Shown here in pieces: positions 51,704-61,407 of a stretch of DNA of 64,000 nucleotides (its first letter is position 1; every line of letters begins with the position of its first letter). The notes under the pieces are model-generated. The model was not told where the DNA came from and made no database searches. It was given only the letters and a program-made list of their open reading frames with translations. A program made the translations under genes and the position numbers. Origin of the DNA: Helicobacter ailurogastricus (lineage in GTDB: Bacteria > Campylobacterota > Campylobacteria > Campylobacterales > Helicobacteraceae); the NCBI RefSeq assembly GCF_001282945.1, contig NZ_CDMG01000004.1, forward strand, positions 108,582 to 172,581, read 5' to 3'.

Positions 51704-54117
51704 AAATTGACGGGCAACAAGTGGAGTTTAGCGAGGGGCAGACCATTTTAGAAGCAGCGCGTAGCGCTGGCGTATATATCCCTGCCATTTGCTATTTGAG
51801 CGGGTGTGCGCCCACGGTGGCTTGTAAAATGTGTATGGTTGAGGTGGAGGGCAAAAGGGTTTATGCCTGCAACACCAAACCCAAAGCCAATACCAAAGTC
51901 GCCACAATGACCCCTGCGCTCATTGCAGAACGGCAGATGATCATGCAAACCTACGATGTCAATCACCCCTTAGAGTGTGGGGTGTGCGATAAAAGCGGGG
52001 AGTGTGAATTGCAGGACATGACCCATAGGACCTTAGTCGATCGCCAACCCTTTAGCGTGCGCGACAATTTAAAGCCCTTTGCCTTTTGGGCCCAGGCCTC
52101 CTATGATCCGAATTTATGCATCATGTGCGAGCGCTGTGTCACGACTTGCAGCGACAACATCGGGGATAGCAATTTAAAGGCAAGCAAGGCGGCTTTACAC
52201 GCCCCTGACAAATTCAAAGAGAGCATGCCTAAAGACCCCTTTAGCGTGTGGAGTCGCAAACAAAAGGGCATGATCGCCTTTGTGGGCGAAACGCCTTGTT
52301 TTGATTGCGGGGAGTGCATCGCTGTTTGCCCTGTGGGCGCGATTGTCTATAAGGACTTTAGCTACAAGGCAAACGCATGGGAGCTCAAACACATTGACTC
52401 GACTTGCACGCATTGTGCGGCGGGGTGCTTATTAGATTATCAGGTGCGCCACTTTGACACTTTGGGCGAAGAGCAACGCATTTTTAGAGTCGGCAATGAC
52501 TTTTACCACAACCCCATCTGTGGAGCGGGGCGTTTTGCCTTTGATCTGCACGCCTCTAGGAGGGGGAGCACAAATATAGAGCAAGCGGTGCAAAAGCTCA
52601 AAGAGGCAAAGGCGGTGTATGTCGGGGGGGATTTAACCAATGAAGAGGCTTATTTGTTAGAACAAATGCGTAGCATTTGCGGCTTCAAACTCCATAACAG
52701 CAAACTCCACGCCTTCCAAGAGTTTTTAGGTGTCTTTAACCCTAAATGGCACGATTTAGCTGATTTAAAAAAATCTAGCTGTGTGCTAAGTCTAGGATCG
52801 CGTCTTAAAAATGAAAACCCCTTACTCAAATACGCTCTAGCCAATGCGCTCAAAGTGAATAAGGGCACAAGTTTGATTTACGCCCACCCGCTAGAAGATA
52901 GCGCGCTGGAGAAAATCTGCCGTAGCGTAGTGCCTGTGTGCCACGCAGTAGGAGCGGAGGAGATCATCTTAGGGGCATTTTTAATGGCTTTGGGGGTTGA
53001 TAGCCCGAGTTTGCAGAGTTTAAAAGATAGCCAAATCACTCAAGAGCCCGAGCCTAAGCCTACCCAAGAAGCCCCCCAAACAAGCACAAAACCAGCCCCC
53101 GTCAACGAAGATCAAGAGCATGCCTGTGGCATAGAGGAGGCTGAAACCAAGCCCGAATCAAAACCCCCCGTGTATGCAATGCTTGAAAACGCCAAATTAG
53201 ACAGCCCCACTTACGAGAAAATCAAGGGTTTAATAGAAAAAGCCCCGAGTGTGGCTCTTCTAATCGGTCCAGAGATTTACACCCACCCCAAAGCTAAAAA
53301 TATCGCTTTAATGTTGCAAGAGGCAAGCAGTCTAGAGAAATTAAAAATCTTTTTAATCCCCCCAAGTGCGAATGCTTTAGGCATTGTCTCCATTTGTCAG
53401 CTAGAAAAAGACAACAAGGCTAGCCCTAGTGTGGGCGTGCGCGCTAAAGGGGATTTTGTGCTAGATAGCGATTGTGTGGATGAGAGCGGGCAGGCGCAAA
53501 ATGCGGTGGATTTTATTTTACCCAGCTTTAATCAAGTAGAGGCGACTATGACAAACCTAGAGGGGCGGCTCTTGCCTTTGCGCCCCGCCCTTGCTTATGA
53601 GGGGTTGGACTTAGCCGATGTCGCTCAACACTTTGGATTGTATGGGGAGAGCCTCATTGAATACACCCATCTACTGCCCCAAGAAAAGGGCTTTTTGGGC
53701 GTGGCTTATGATGATTTGACAAATTTTTATGCCAATGACAAGAGCAACCACAGGGGTTATAAACTCAAAAGCACCCCAAGCCAAAGCACCGAGGCTAGCC
53801 AACCCATCAGCCCCCTAGAGAGTGTCAGCGAGTTTAACGCCTATTTGCAATTTGCCGAAACGCAATTTAACACCCACACGCTCAAGAGCCAAAACCTGCA
53901 ACTCAAAGAGGGCATTTACACCTCTAAAGAACATTTAGAGAGTTTGGGGCTAGAAGAGGGGGCGACAATTAGCCTAAGTAAAGAGGGGCGCACGCTCACG
54001 GGCAGAATTTACATCGATCACAGCCTAAAAAAGGGCGTGTTTATGGTAAGCCCTAGCCTCGATCAAGCGCAAGTCTTTACCAGCCCCTTTGAAAGCTTAG
54101 AGTGGGAGCGCGCATGA
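51691..54117 (+). CDS. nuoG: Complex I subunit G
   Basis: An 808-residue iron-sulfur subunit. The [2Fe-2S] domain (CYLSGCAPTVACKMCMVEV with a later ACNTK) is followed by the HxxxC N5-type region (HPLECGVCDKSGECELQ), two ferredoxin clusters (CIMCERCVTTC; CFDCGECIAVCPVGAI) and a further site THCAAGCLL. The C-terminal molybdopterin-like region is degenerate. A Pro/Glu/Gln-rich linker (about residues 445-490) splits it. As in H. pylori the family is long but lacks NADH-side partners. It overlaps both neighbours. Confidence 0.95.
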   Translation: MPSIEIDGQQVEFSEGQTILEAARSAGVYIPAICYLSGCAPTVACKMCMVEVEGKRVYACNTKPKANTKVATMTPALIAERQMIMQTYDVNHPLECGVCDKSGECELQDMTHRTLVDRQPFSVRDNLKPFAFWAQASYDPNLCIMCERCVTTCSDNIGDSNLKASKAALHAPDKFKESMPKDPFSVWSRKQKGMIAFVGETPCFDCGECIAVCPVGAIVYKDFSYKANAWELKHIDSTCTHCAAGCLLDYQVRHFDTLGEEQRIFRVGNDFYHNPICGAGRFAFDLHASRRGSTNIEQAVQKLKEAKAVYVGGDLTNEEAYLLEQMRSICGFKLHNSKLHAFQEFLGVFNPKWHDLADLKKSSCVLSLGSRLKNENPLLKYALANALKVNKGTSLIYAHPLEDSALEKICRSVVPVCHAVGAEEIILGAFLMALGVDSPSLQSLKDSQITQEPEPKPTQEAPQTSTKPAPVNEDQEHACGIEEAETKPESKPPVYAMLENAKLDSPTYEKIKGLIEKAPSVALLIGPEIYTHPKAKNIALMLQEASSLEKLKIFLIPPSANALGIVSICQLEKDNKASPSVGVRAKGDFVLDSDCVDESGQAQNAVDFILPSFNQVEATMTNLEGRLLPLRPALAYEGLDLADVAQHFGLYGESLIEYTHLLPQEKGFLGVAYDDLTNFYANDKSNHRGYKLKSTPSQSTEASQPISPLESVSEFNAYLQFAETQFNTHTLKSQNLQLKEGIYTSKEHLESLGLEEGATISLSKEGRTLTGRIYIDHSLKKGVFMVSPSLDQAQVFTSPFESLEWERA

Positions 54118-55103
54118 GTGCTGAGATCATAGAAACCTTAATTAAAATCTTAGTGGTGGTTTTAGTTTTTGCTGGTTTGGGGGCGTTTGGGACTTATTTA
54201 GAGCGCAAGGTATTAGCCTACTTCCAGCGCCGATTAGGTCCGACCTATGTTGGTCCTTTTGGGCTCTTGCAAGTGATCGCCGATGCGATCAAGCTTTTCA
54301 CTAAAGAAGACATCATCCCACAGCACGCCAACCGCTTGATTTTCTCCATCGCCCCGGTGATCGCTATGGTGAGCGCGTTTGTGAGCATGGCACCCATTCC
54401 TTTCTTTGGCGATTTTCAAATCTTTGGGCACACGATCAAACCCATCATCTCAGACATCAATGTCGGGTTATTGTTCTTTTTGGCGGTGGGCTCAGCTAGC
54501 ATTTACGCCCCCCTTTTAGCCGGGTTAGCCTCTAATAGCAAGTATTCACTCATTGGGGCGGCGCGCGCGACTATACAGCTTTTAAGCTTTGAAGTGGTGA
54601 GCACCTTAACGATCTTAGCCCCGATCATGGTTGTAGGCTCTCTGTCCTTAGTGGAGATCAACCACTACCAAGAGGGCGGGATGTTGCACTGGCTCGTGTT
54701 TAAACAGCCCCTAGCTTTCTTTTTATTCTTGATCTCTAGTTATGCCGAGCTTAACCGCACGCCCTTTGACCTCTTAGAGCATGAAGCCGAGATTGTCGCC
54801 GGGTTTTGCACGGAGTATAGCGGGCTTAGATGGGGGATGTTTTTCTTAGCCGAATACGCCCACTTGTTTGCCTTCTGTTTTGTGATCTCTTTAATTTTCT
54901 TTGGGGGTTACAATGCGTGGGGCTTTATCCCGGGAGGGATTGCCATTTTAATTAAGGTCTGTTTCTTTGTGTTCTTGTCCATGTGGGCGCGCGCGACCTT
55001 CCCCCATGTGCGCCCCGATCAGCTCATGCGCATGTGCTGGAAGATCATGCTGCCCTTAGCCCTGCTTAATATCCTAGTTACTGGGCTTATCATTTTACTT
55101 TAG
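54114..55103 (+). CDS. nuoH: Complex I subunit H
   Basis: Membrane subunit with eight or nine helices that joins the quinone site to the proton channels. Signatures: [58 protein letters not shown] and [15 protein letters not shown]. The ATG at 54114 overlaps the nuoG TGA; a start 12 bases earlier is possible. 329 residues. Confidence 0.98.
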   Translation: MSAEIIETLIKILVVVLVFAGLGAFGTYLERKVLAYFQRRLGPTYVGPFGLLQVIADAIKLFTKEDIIPQHANRLIFSIAPVIAMVSAFVSMAPIPFFGDFQIFGHTIKPIISDINVGLLFFLAVGSASIYAPLLAGLASNSKYSLIGAARATIQLLSFEVVSTLTILAPIMVVGSLSLVEINHYQEGGMLHWLVFKQPLAFFLFLISSYAELNRTPFDLLEHEAEIVAGFCTEYSGLRWGMFFLAEYAHLFAFCFVISLIFFGGYNAWGFIPGGIAILIKVCFFVFLSMWARATFPHVRPDQLMRMCWKIMLPLALLNILVTGLIILL

Positions 55104-55111
55104 GAGGCACA

Positions 55112-55753
55112 ATGGGAAAACAAAATTACAAATGGTTAGACCCAAGCGAGCCTAGCAGTGGGGCTAGCAAATTCTTAGACACGCTCAAAACCAGCTTTGG
55201 ATTAGAGTTGTTTAAGGGTTTGGGGCTCACCATTAAAGAGTTTTTTAGCAAAGAGGTTACCATCCACTACCCTATGGAGGTCTTGCCTCTAAGCCCGCGC
55301 TATCGCGCCGTGCATCACCTCCAAAGACTTTTAGAATCCGGATCGGAGCGTTGCATTGGGTGCGGGCTGTGCGAAAAGATTTGCACGAGTAATTGTATTC
55401 GAATCATCACGCATAAGGGCGAGGATGAGCGCAAATACATAGACAGCTACACCATCAATTTAGGGCGTTGCATTTATTGCGGGCTGTGCGCGGAGGTGTG
55501 CCCCGAGCTTGCCATCGTGATGGGGCAACGCTTTGAAAATAGCAGCGTGCAACGCTCCCAATTTGGAGGCAAGGCCGAGTTTCTAACCGACATACAAAGC
55601 GCAAAGGATCATAGCCATGTCGAGTTTGCCGGCTTTGGCGCGCCCAGCGACAACGCCAGCGATCGCCTGCAACAAACGCCCCTAGATTACGCACTCCAAG
55701 ACGAGAAGCAAGAAGAAGTTAAGGAAGCACAAAAGGAGAAAGACAATGTTTGA
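55112..55753 (+). CDS. nuoI: Complex I subunit I
   Basis: A ferredoxin-like subunit (213 residues) with clusters N6a and N6b: [16 protein letters not shown] and [16 protein letters not shown]. The N-terminus carries a region seen in epsilonproteobacteria, and the C-terminal tail is acidic and Gln-rich ([16 protein letters not shown]). AGGAGG precedes the start. It overlaps nuoJ by 8 bases. Confidence 0.97.
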   Translation: MGKQNYKWLDPSEPSSGASKFLDTLKTSFGLELFKGLGLTIKEFFSKEVTIHYPMEVLPLSPRYRAVHHLQRLLESGSERCIGCGLCEKICTSNCIRIITHKGEDERKYIDSYTINLGRCIYCGLCAEVCPELAIVMGQRFENSSVQRSQFGGKAEFLTDIQSAKDHSHVEFAGFGAPSDNASDRLQQTPLDYALQDEKQEEVKEAQKEKDNV

Positions 55754-56270
55754 AACCATTGCCTTTTATTTCTTTGCCGTGCTCACTCTTGGCATGGCGT
55801 TGGTGGTGGTTACGACCACCAATGTTTTATACGCCATGACTTCTCTAGCCGCGACGATGGTCTTTGTGTCCGCCTTTTTCTTTCTCTTGGACGCGCAGTT
55901 TCTGGGCGTGGTGCAAATTTTGGTCTATGTAGGCGCGGTGGTGGTGATGTATGCCTTTGGGATGATGTTTTTTAACGCCTCAGCAGAGGTGATCGAGCGC
56001 GCCCACACCCCCCAAATAGCGGTGGCTTTAGCCCTTCTTTTGGCGGTGGCTTTAGTGGTGTTTTTAGGCGCGCCCTTTATCTCTCATTACGCCCATAATT
56101 TGCAAGAGAGCTTAAACCCCGATTTCAACACCTCTAACACCAAGTTGATTGGGTATGTGCTTTTCACTAAATACCTTTTTGCCTTTGAGGTGGGGGCGTT
56201 CATGCTTTTAGTCGCTTTAGTGGGGGCGATTGCCAGCGCGCTTAAAAAAACCCCCACAAAGGAGAGTTGA
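55746..56270 (+). CDS. nuoJ: Complex I subunit J
   Basis: A membrane subunit of 174 residues with five helices. The conserved third helix ([24 protein letters not shown]) includes the pi-bulge region that links quinone chemistry to proton channels. The stop TGA overlaps the nuoK ATG by one base. Confidence 0.95.
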   Translation: MFETIAFYFFAVLTLGMALVVVTTTNVLYAMTSLAATMVFVSAFFFLLDAQFLGVVQILVYVGAVVVMYAFGMMFFNASAEVIERAHTPQIAVALALLLAVALVVFLGAPFISHYAHNLQESLNPDFNTSNTKLIGYVLFTKYLFAFEVGAFMLLVALVGAIASALKKTPTKES

Positions 56271-56572
56271 TGGTTAGCCTCGCGCATTATTTGGTCTTTG
56301 CTTGCTTGCTCTTTAGCATCGGTTTGTTTGGCATGCTCAGGCGCAAGAATATTTTAATGCTCTTTTTCTCCACAGAGATCATGCTCAACGCCATTAATGT
56401 CGCCTTTGTGGCGATCGCCCACTCTTTAAAAAACATTGATGGGCAGATTTTTGCGCTCTTTATGATCGGGGTGGCGGCCTCTGAAGTGGCGGTGGGCTTA
56501 GGGCTTGTGATCTTGTGGCAACGCAAACACAAAAGCCTAGACATCGACACCCTAGCGCGCATGAGAGGTTAA
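56270..56572 (+). CDS. nuoK: Complex I subunit K
   Basis: 100 residues, three helices, with conserved Glu in LFFSTEIMLNAINVAF and in FMIGVAASEVAVGLGLVI. The ATG at 56270 is chosen over the TTG one codon earlier; GGAGAG precedes it. nuoL starts one base after its stop. Confidence 0.97.
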   Translation: MVSLAHYLVFACLLFSIGLFGMLRRKNILMLFFSTEIMLNAINVAFVAIAHSLKNIDGQIFALFMIGVAASEVAVGLGLVILWQRKHKSLDIDTLARMRG

Positions 56573-56573
56573 T

Positions 56574-58430
56574 ATGCAAGCAGGCATGTGTGCGCCTTTG
56601 GCGCTAGAAGCGGTCTTGTTTTTGCCCTTAATTGGGGCTATCTATGCGGGCTTTTGGGGAGCAAGCTCAAAGAGTTTGCATGTAGGCGTGCTCAATTCGA
56701 GTCTCTTAGGGCTTGCTTTTCTTTGCGCCTTGTATCTCTTAAATTTGAGCCTACACCACCAAAGCGTGCAAGCCACCCTCTTTGATTGGATGGTCTTGGG
56801 GGGCTTTAGTGTGGGCTTTTCTTTTGGGGTCGATCCCATCAGCGCGGTGATGATTGTGGTCGTTACGCTCGTGTCTTTCTTGGTGCATGTTTATTCGATC
56901 GGTTACATGCACGAGGATAAGGGCTATAACCGCTATTTTAGCTACCTCTCTGGCTTTGTCTTTTCTATGCTTGTCTTGGTGCTGAGTGATAATTTCTTGG
57001 GGCTGTTTGTGGGCTGGGAGGGTGTGGGGCTGTGCTCCTATTTACTCATTGGGTTTTGGTATCAAAAGGAGAGTGCGAATAACGCCTCCATTGAAGCCTT
57101 TGTGATGAATCGCATCGCCGATTTGGGGATGCTCATGGGGATTTTGCTGGTGTATTGGACCTTTGGCTCGGTGCAATACTCGGTCGTCTTTGCCAACATT
57201 GCCACCACAAATCCACATGTTTTATTTTACATCGGGCTCTTGCTCTTTGTGGGGGCGGTGGGCAAGAGTGCGCAATTCCCTTTGCACACTTGGCTAGCCA
57301 ACGCGATGGAGGGTCCCACACCTGTATCCGCGCTCATCCACGCCGCGACTATGGTTACCGCTGGGGTGTATCTAGTGATTAGAGCGCACCCCTTATACAG
57401 CGCACTGCCTGAGTTAGGTTATGCCATCGCCTGCTTGGGGGCGTTTGTGGCGTTGTTTGGGGCAAGCATGGCATTGGTCAATCAAGATTTAAAACGCATC
57501 GTGGCTTACTCCACCCTCTCACAACTGGGCTATATGTTTGTGGGCGCGGGGCTTGGGGCTTACTGGATCGCGCTTTTCCACCTTTTCACCCACGCCTTTT
57601 TTAAAGCCCTGTTGTTCTTGGGCGCGGGCAATGTCATGCACGCCATGCACGATGAGCTCAACATCACCAAAATGGGTAACTTGTATAAACCTATGAAAAC
57701 CACGGCGATTTTAATGGGGCTAGCCTCGCTTGCCCTCTGCGGGCTCTATCCCTTTGCCGGCTTTTTCTCTAAGGACAAAATCCTAGAAGTCGCCTTTGCT
57801 ACCGGGCACCATGGGTTATTTTTGGCTCTACTCATTGGCGCGCTCTTTACGGCGTTTTATAGCTTTAGGCTCTTAATGTTGGTGTTCTTTGCCCCCAAAG
57901 CGCACAACATCGAGCACCCCCACGAAGCCCCAAGTTTCATGCTTTGGGCGATGTTGCCCCTAGCGATTTTAGCCGTGGTTGCCGGGTTCTTTGAGCACAG
58001 CTTTTTTCATTTTGTCTCAAAGGCGATCAGTGTGCCCTCTTTTGCCGATTACCCCGTGCCTAAAATGCTCTTGTTAGCCCTCACCACGATCGGGGTTTTG
58101 TTCTCTATTGCTTACGGCGTGCAAAAATACAAAAAGGGCTTTGGCAACACAGAGGGCGGGTTTTTCTACCGCCTGCTTTTAAATCAATATTACATCCCCG
58201 CTCTTTATGCCAAAATCAGTCGGGTTTTCTTATGCCTTGCCTTTTGGATATGGCGTAAAATTGAGGTGCGTACACTCGATGCCTTCATAGATGCCATCGC
58301 GAAAATCCCCGCTCTACTCGGGCAGATGCTAACCCCCATGCAAAGTGGGAATTTGAGCAGCGCGCTAAGATGGATGGCTTTTGGGGTGGTGGCGGTTATT
58401 CTTGTAACAATGTTAAGTTTTTGGAGTTGA
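56574..58430 (+). CDS. nuoL: Complex I subunit L (antiporter-like)
   Basis: The largest proton-channel subunit (618 residues, about sixteen helices). FVGWEGVGLCSYLLIGFW holds the channel Glu; KSAQFPLHTWLANAMEGPTPVSALIHAATMVTAGVYL and FKALLFLGAGNVMHAMHDE are antiporter-family signatures. The C-terminal lateral helix lies after about residue 510. Confidence 0.98.
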   Translation: MQAGMCAPLALEAVLFLPLIGAIYAGFWGASSKSLHVGVLNSSLLGLAFLCALYLLNLSLHHQSVQATLFDWMVLGGFSVGFSFGVDPISAVMIVVVTLVSFLVHVYSIGYMHEDKGYNRYFSYLSGFVFSMLVLVLSDNFLGLFVGWEGVGLCSYLLIGFWYQKESANNASIEAFVMNRIADLGMLMGILLVYWTFGSVQYSVVFANIATTNPHVLFYIGLLLFVGAVGKSAQFPLHTWLANAMEGPTPVSALIHAATMVTAGVYLVIRAHPLYSALPELGYAIACLGAFVALFGASMALVNQDLKRIVAYSTLSQLGYMFVGAGLGAYWIALFHLFTHAFFKALLFLGAGNVMHAMHDELNITKMGNLYKPMKTTAILMGLASLALCGLYPFAGFFSKDKILEVAFATGHHGLFLALLIGALFTAFYSFRLLMLVFFAPKAHNIEHPHEAPSFMLWAMLPLAILAVVAGFFEHSFFHFVSKAISVPSFADYPVPKMLLLALTTIGVLFSIAYGVQKYKKGFGNTEGGFFYRLLLNQYYIPALYAKISRVFLCLAFWIWRKIEVRTLDAFIDAIAKIPALLGQMLTPMQSGNLSSALRWMAFGVVAVILVTMLSFWS

Positions 58431-58440
58431 TGGAGTTAAT

Positions 58441-59943
58441 ATGGATGCACTTTTGCCGCACCACTTTTTAAGTGTGTTGATCTTCTTGCCTATTTTGGCA
58501 TGCTTGCCCCTTTTTGGCTTAAGCGAAAAGCACGCAAAGCCCTATGGGGTCTTGGTAACGGCCCTTGAGCTCGCCCTTGTGGTTGGGCTTTGGGTGTTCT
58601 TTGACAAGGACACGGGGTTGATGCAATTTGAAGAGTTTGCCGACATTGTCAAACAAGCGGGCATCAACTACCATGTGGGTGTAGATGGGATCTCTCTTAT
58701 TTTATTGGTGCTGACTGCTTTTATCCTCTTTTTACTCGCTTTATATGTCAGCAAGCACATCAAGGACATGTTGATTTGTATTTTGCTCTTGGAGGGGATT
58801 TTAATGGGGGTTTTCACTTCCTTAAATCTCATTTTCTTTTATGTTTTTTGGGAGGCCTCGCTCTTGCCCGTGCTCTATATGATTGGGCGTTATGGCGTGG
58901 GTCCTAGGATCTACTCCGGGCTAAAATTTTTCCTTTACACTTTCTTGGCTTCGCTTTTTATGCTCCTAGCGATCCTTTATTATGCCCATGCGTGCAGCCT
59001 AGCCCTAAACACACCCTTTAACTTCGATTTAGAAACCTTTAACAGTGTAGTGTTGCTCCCTAAAGAACGCCTTTGGGTGTTCATTGCCTTCTTTGTCGGC
59101 ATCGCCGTTAAAATCCCCATTTTTCCTTTTCACAACTGGTTGCCCCACGCCTATGGCAATGCTCCCATCATCGGCTCGGCGGTGCTCTCCGCCCTGCTTT
59201 TAAAAATGGGGACTTACGCGATGGTGCGCTTCTTGCTCCCCCTTTTTCCTAATGTCATCTTGCACTACTTCTTGCCCTTAAGCGTGCTGGCCCTTTTAAT
59301 GGTGCTTTATGGTGCGCTTCTAGCCTGCGCACAAAAAGAGATGAAACGCCTCATCGCTTATAGCTCGATGTCACACATGGGCGTGGCGGTGTTGGGGTTG
59401 TATGCCTTCAATGTCGAGGGGGTGGGAGGGGCCATCTTTACCATGTTTTCGCACGGGCTGGTGAGCGCGGGGCTGTTTATGCTCGTAGGGATGCTCTTTG
59501 ATCGGTGCAATTCTAGCAAGATTGTCGCCTTTAGGGGTGTGGCGCACTCGATGCCCACTTATGCGGCGTTTTTCATGGTGCTGCTGCTAGCCAATGTGGG
59601 CATGCCCTTAACAAGCGGCTTTGTGGGCGAGTTTTTAAGTTTATTAGGCTTTTTTCAAAGCTCCCCAACCATGGCATTTTTAGCCGGCACGACCATCATT
59701 TTATCCGCCATTTACATGTTAGTCATGTACAAGAAAGTCTTCTTTGGGGCGCAACCACAAGGCGCGCTTACGCTTAAAAAAGCCAAAGCCCTAAGCCCTT
59801 TAACTTGTAGTGAAAAAAGTGTTTTGGCCCTTTTGGTCGCGGCGGTGTTGTTTTTGGGGATTTACCCCAAACCGCTTTTATCGCCCATTGAGCAAAGCGT
59901 GCAAATCCTATTAGAAAACCTACAAGGGCGCATCAATGCCTAA
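58441..59943 (+). CDS. nuoM: Complex I subunit M (antiporter-like)
   Basis: A 500-residue proton-channel subunit with fourteen helices. FYVFWEASLLPVLYMIGRYG, KIPIFPFHNWLPHAYGNAP, LIAYSSMSHMGVAVLG and FSHGLVSAGLFMLVGM carry the Glu, Lys and His of the channel. It lies 10 bases after nuoL. Confidence 0.98.
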   Translation: MDALLPHHFLSVLIFLPILACLPLFGLSEKHAKPYGVLVTALELALVVGLWVFFDKDTGLMQFEEFADIVKQAGINYHVGVDGISLILLVLTAFILFLLALYVSKHIKDMLICILLLEGILMGVFTSLNLIFFYVFWEASLLPVLYMIGRYGVGPRIYSGLKFFLYTFLASLFMLLAILYYAHACSLALNTPFNFDLETFNSVVLLPKERLWVFIAFFVGIAVKIPIFPFHNWLPHAYGNAPIIGSAVLSALLLKMGTYAMVRFLLPLFPNVILHYFLPLSVLALLMVLYGALLACAQKEMKRLIAYSSMSHMGVAVLGLYAFNVEGVGGAIFTMFSHGLVSAGLFMLVGMLFDRCNSSKIVAFRGVAHSMPTYAAFFMVLLLANVGMPLTSGFVGEFLSLLGFFQSSPTMAFLAGTTIILSAIYMLVMYKKVFFGAQPQGALTLKKAKALSPLTCSEKSVLALLVAAVLFLGIYPKPLLSPIEQSVQILLENLQGRINA

Positions 59944-59952
59944 GGAACAAAA

Positions 59953-61407
59953 ATGAATCCGCTGATCTCTTCTCTTATGCCCGAGCTGGACTTACAAACT
60001 TTAATGCCCCTATTTATGAGCGTGGGGGGCGGGATTTTCTTATTGCTTTTAAATGTGGGGCGGGGCTTTTCTAAGTCTTTAAGCGTGGCGATCGCCGGGT
60101 TAATCCTTGCCTTTAGTGTTCTGTGGATTGCCTTTTACAACCCCCCCACAGACAGCATAGGCGACTTTCTCACAGACGGAGCATCCTTAAGCGGGCAACT
60201 TTTCATCGCTTTAGCAAGCTTACTCTTATTGCTCCTAGCTTTAAGCAAAGAGAAGTTTAGCGAGTTTGAGACCCCCGAGTTCTACCCTCTTTACCTCTTT
60301 ATGATGGCAGGTTTCCTCCTCATGGTTTCTACCGACCATCTGCTATTGATTTTACTAGGGCTAGAGAGCGCGTCTTTGGCCATGTGTGTTCTCATGGCAA
60401 TCAACCATAAAAGCACGGGGATAGAGGCGGCGATCAAATACTTCACCATGAGCGTTTTAGCGGGGGTGTTTTTTGTGCTGGGGGTGGCTTTGCTCTATTT
60501 GCTCACGGGGCATTTGGACTTAAGCGCGGTGGGCGATGGCTTAAGAAGTGTGTTTTTCCACCACGAGCCCAAGGTTTTACCTCTCTTTTTTATCGCCCTG
60601 GCGTGTATGCTGGGGGCTTTGGGCTTTAAAGTGTCTTTAGTGCCCTTCCACACTTGGATGCCAGACATTTACGAGGGCAACAGCCCCGTTTTTGCAGGTT
60701 TTATCTCCATTGTGCCTAAAATGGCGGGGTTGGTGGTGATCTTAAGGGTGCTTTATGCCTTTATGAACACCGAGTCTTTTGCCATTGAAAACCTTTACAC
60801 CGCTTTAATTGCGCTCACCATTACGATCCCCAATGCCATGGCACTCTTGCAAAAAGATGTCAAGCGCATGATGGCTTACAGCTCGATCTCGCACACGGGC
60901 TTTGCTTTGGCGTGTGTACTTCAAGGGGCCGGGGCGTTGTTTAGCTACTGGCTTTTATTTTTAATCACCAACATTGGGGCGTTTGCGATTTTGTGGATCA
61001 TCACCAATCAAGAAGATGCCCGCCAAGATGGCTACGCCTACCCTTATGAACGATTCAATGGGCTGATCCAAACCAAACCCCTTTTAGCCATCTTGAGCGC
61101 CATTTTTCTTTGCTCGCTGGCGGGCATCCCCCCTTTTTCGATGTTTTGGGGCAAGGTTTTGGTCTTAGAGCAAGTGATTGGCCAGCATCAAGTGTTTTTA
61201 CCCATTGTGATGGTCTTAAACAGCGCGGTGAGCGCGGTTTATTACTTGCGCTTGCTTGTGGCGATGTTCTTTAAAGCCCCAAGTGCCAACCCCCCCATAG
61301 CTGCCAATGCCACTCCAGCCCTCTATGCTGTCAGTACAGCGATGGCGTTTTTATGCGCCTTTTCTGTCTTTGTGTTGCAGTTTTATTTAAACTCTAACCA
61401 AGCTTGA
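59953..61407 (+). CDS. nuoN: Complex I subunit N (antiporter-like)
   Basis: A 484-residue proton-channel subunit. LILLGLESASLAMCVLMA, KVSLVPFHTWMPDIYEGNSPVFAGF, KRMMAYSSISHTGFALA and SLAGIPPFSMFWGKVLV are family features. The stop TGA overlaps the next ATG by one base, tying pflA to the operon. Confidence 0.98.
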   Translation: MNPLISSLMPELDLQTLMPLFMSVGGGIFLLLLNVGRGFSKSLSVAIAGLILAFSVLWIAFYNPPTDSIGDFLTDGASLSGQLFIALASLLLLLLALSKEKFSEFETPEFYPLYLFMMAGFLLMVSTDHLLLILLGLESASLAMCVLMAINHKSTGIEAAIKYFTMSVLAGVFFVLGVALLYLLTGHLDLSAVGDGLRSVFFHHEPKVLPLFFIALACMLGALGFKVSLVPFHTWMPDIYEGNSPVFAGFISIVPKMAGLVVILRVLYAFMNTESFAIENLYTALIALTITIPNAMALLQKDVKRMMAYSSISHTGFALACVLQGAGALFSYWLLFLITNIGAFAILWIITNQEDARQDGYAYPYERFNGLIQTKPLLAILSAIFLCSLAGIPPFSMFWGKVLVLEQVIGQHQVFLPIVMVLNSAVSAVYYLRLLVAMFFKAPSANPPIAANATPALYAVSTAMAFLCAFSVFVLQFYLNSNQA

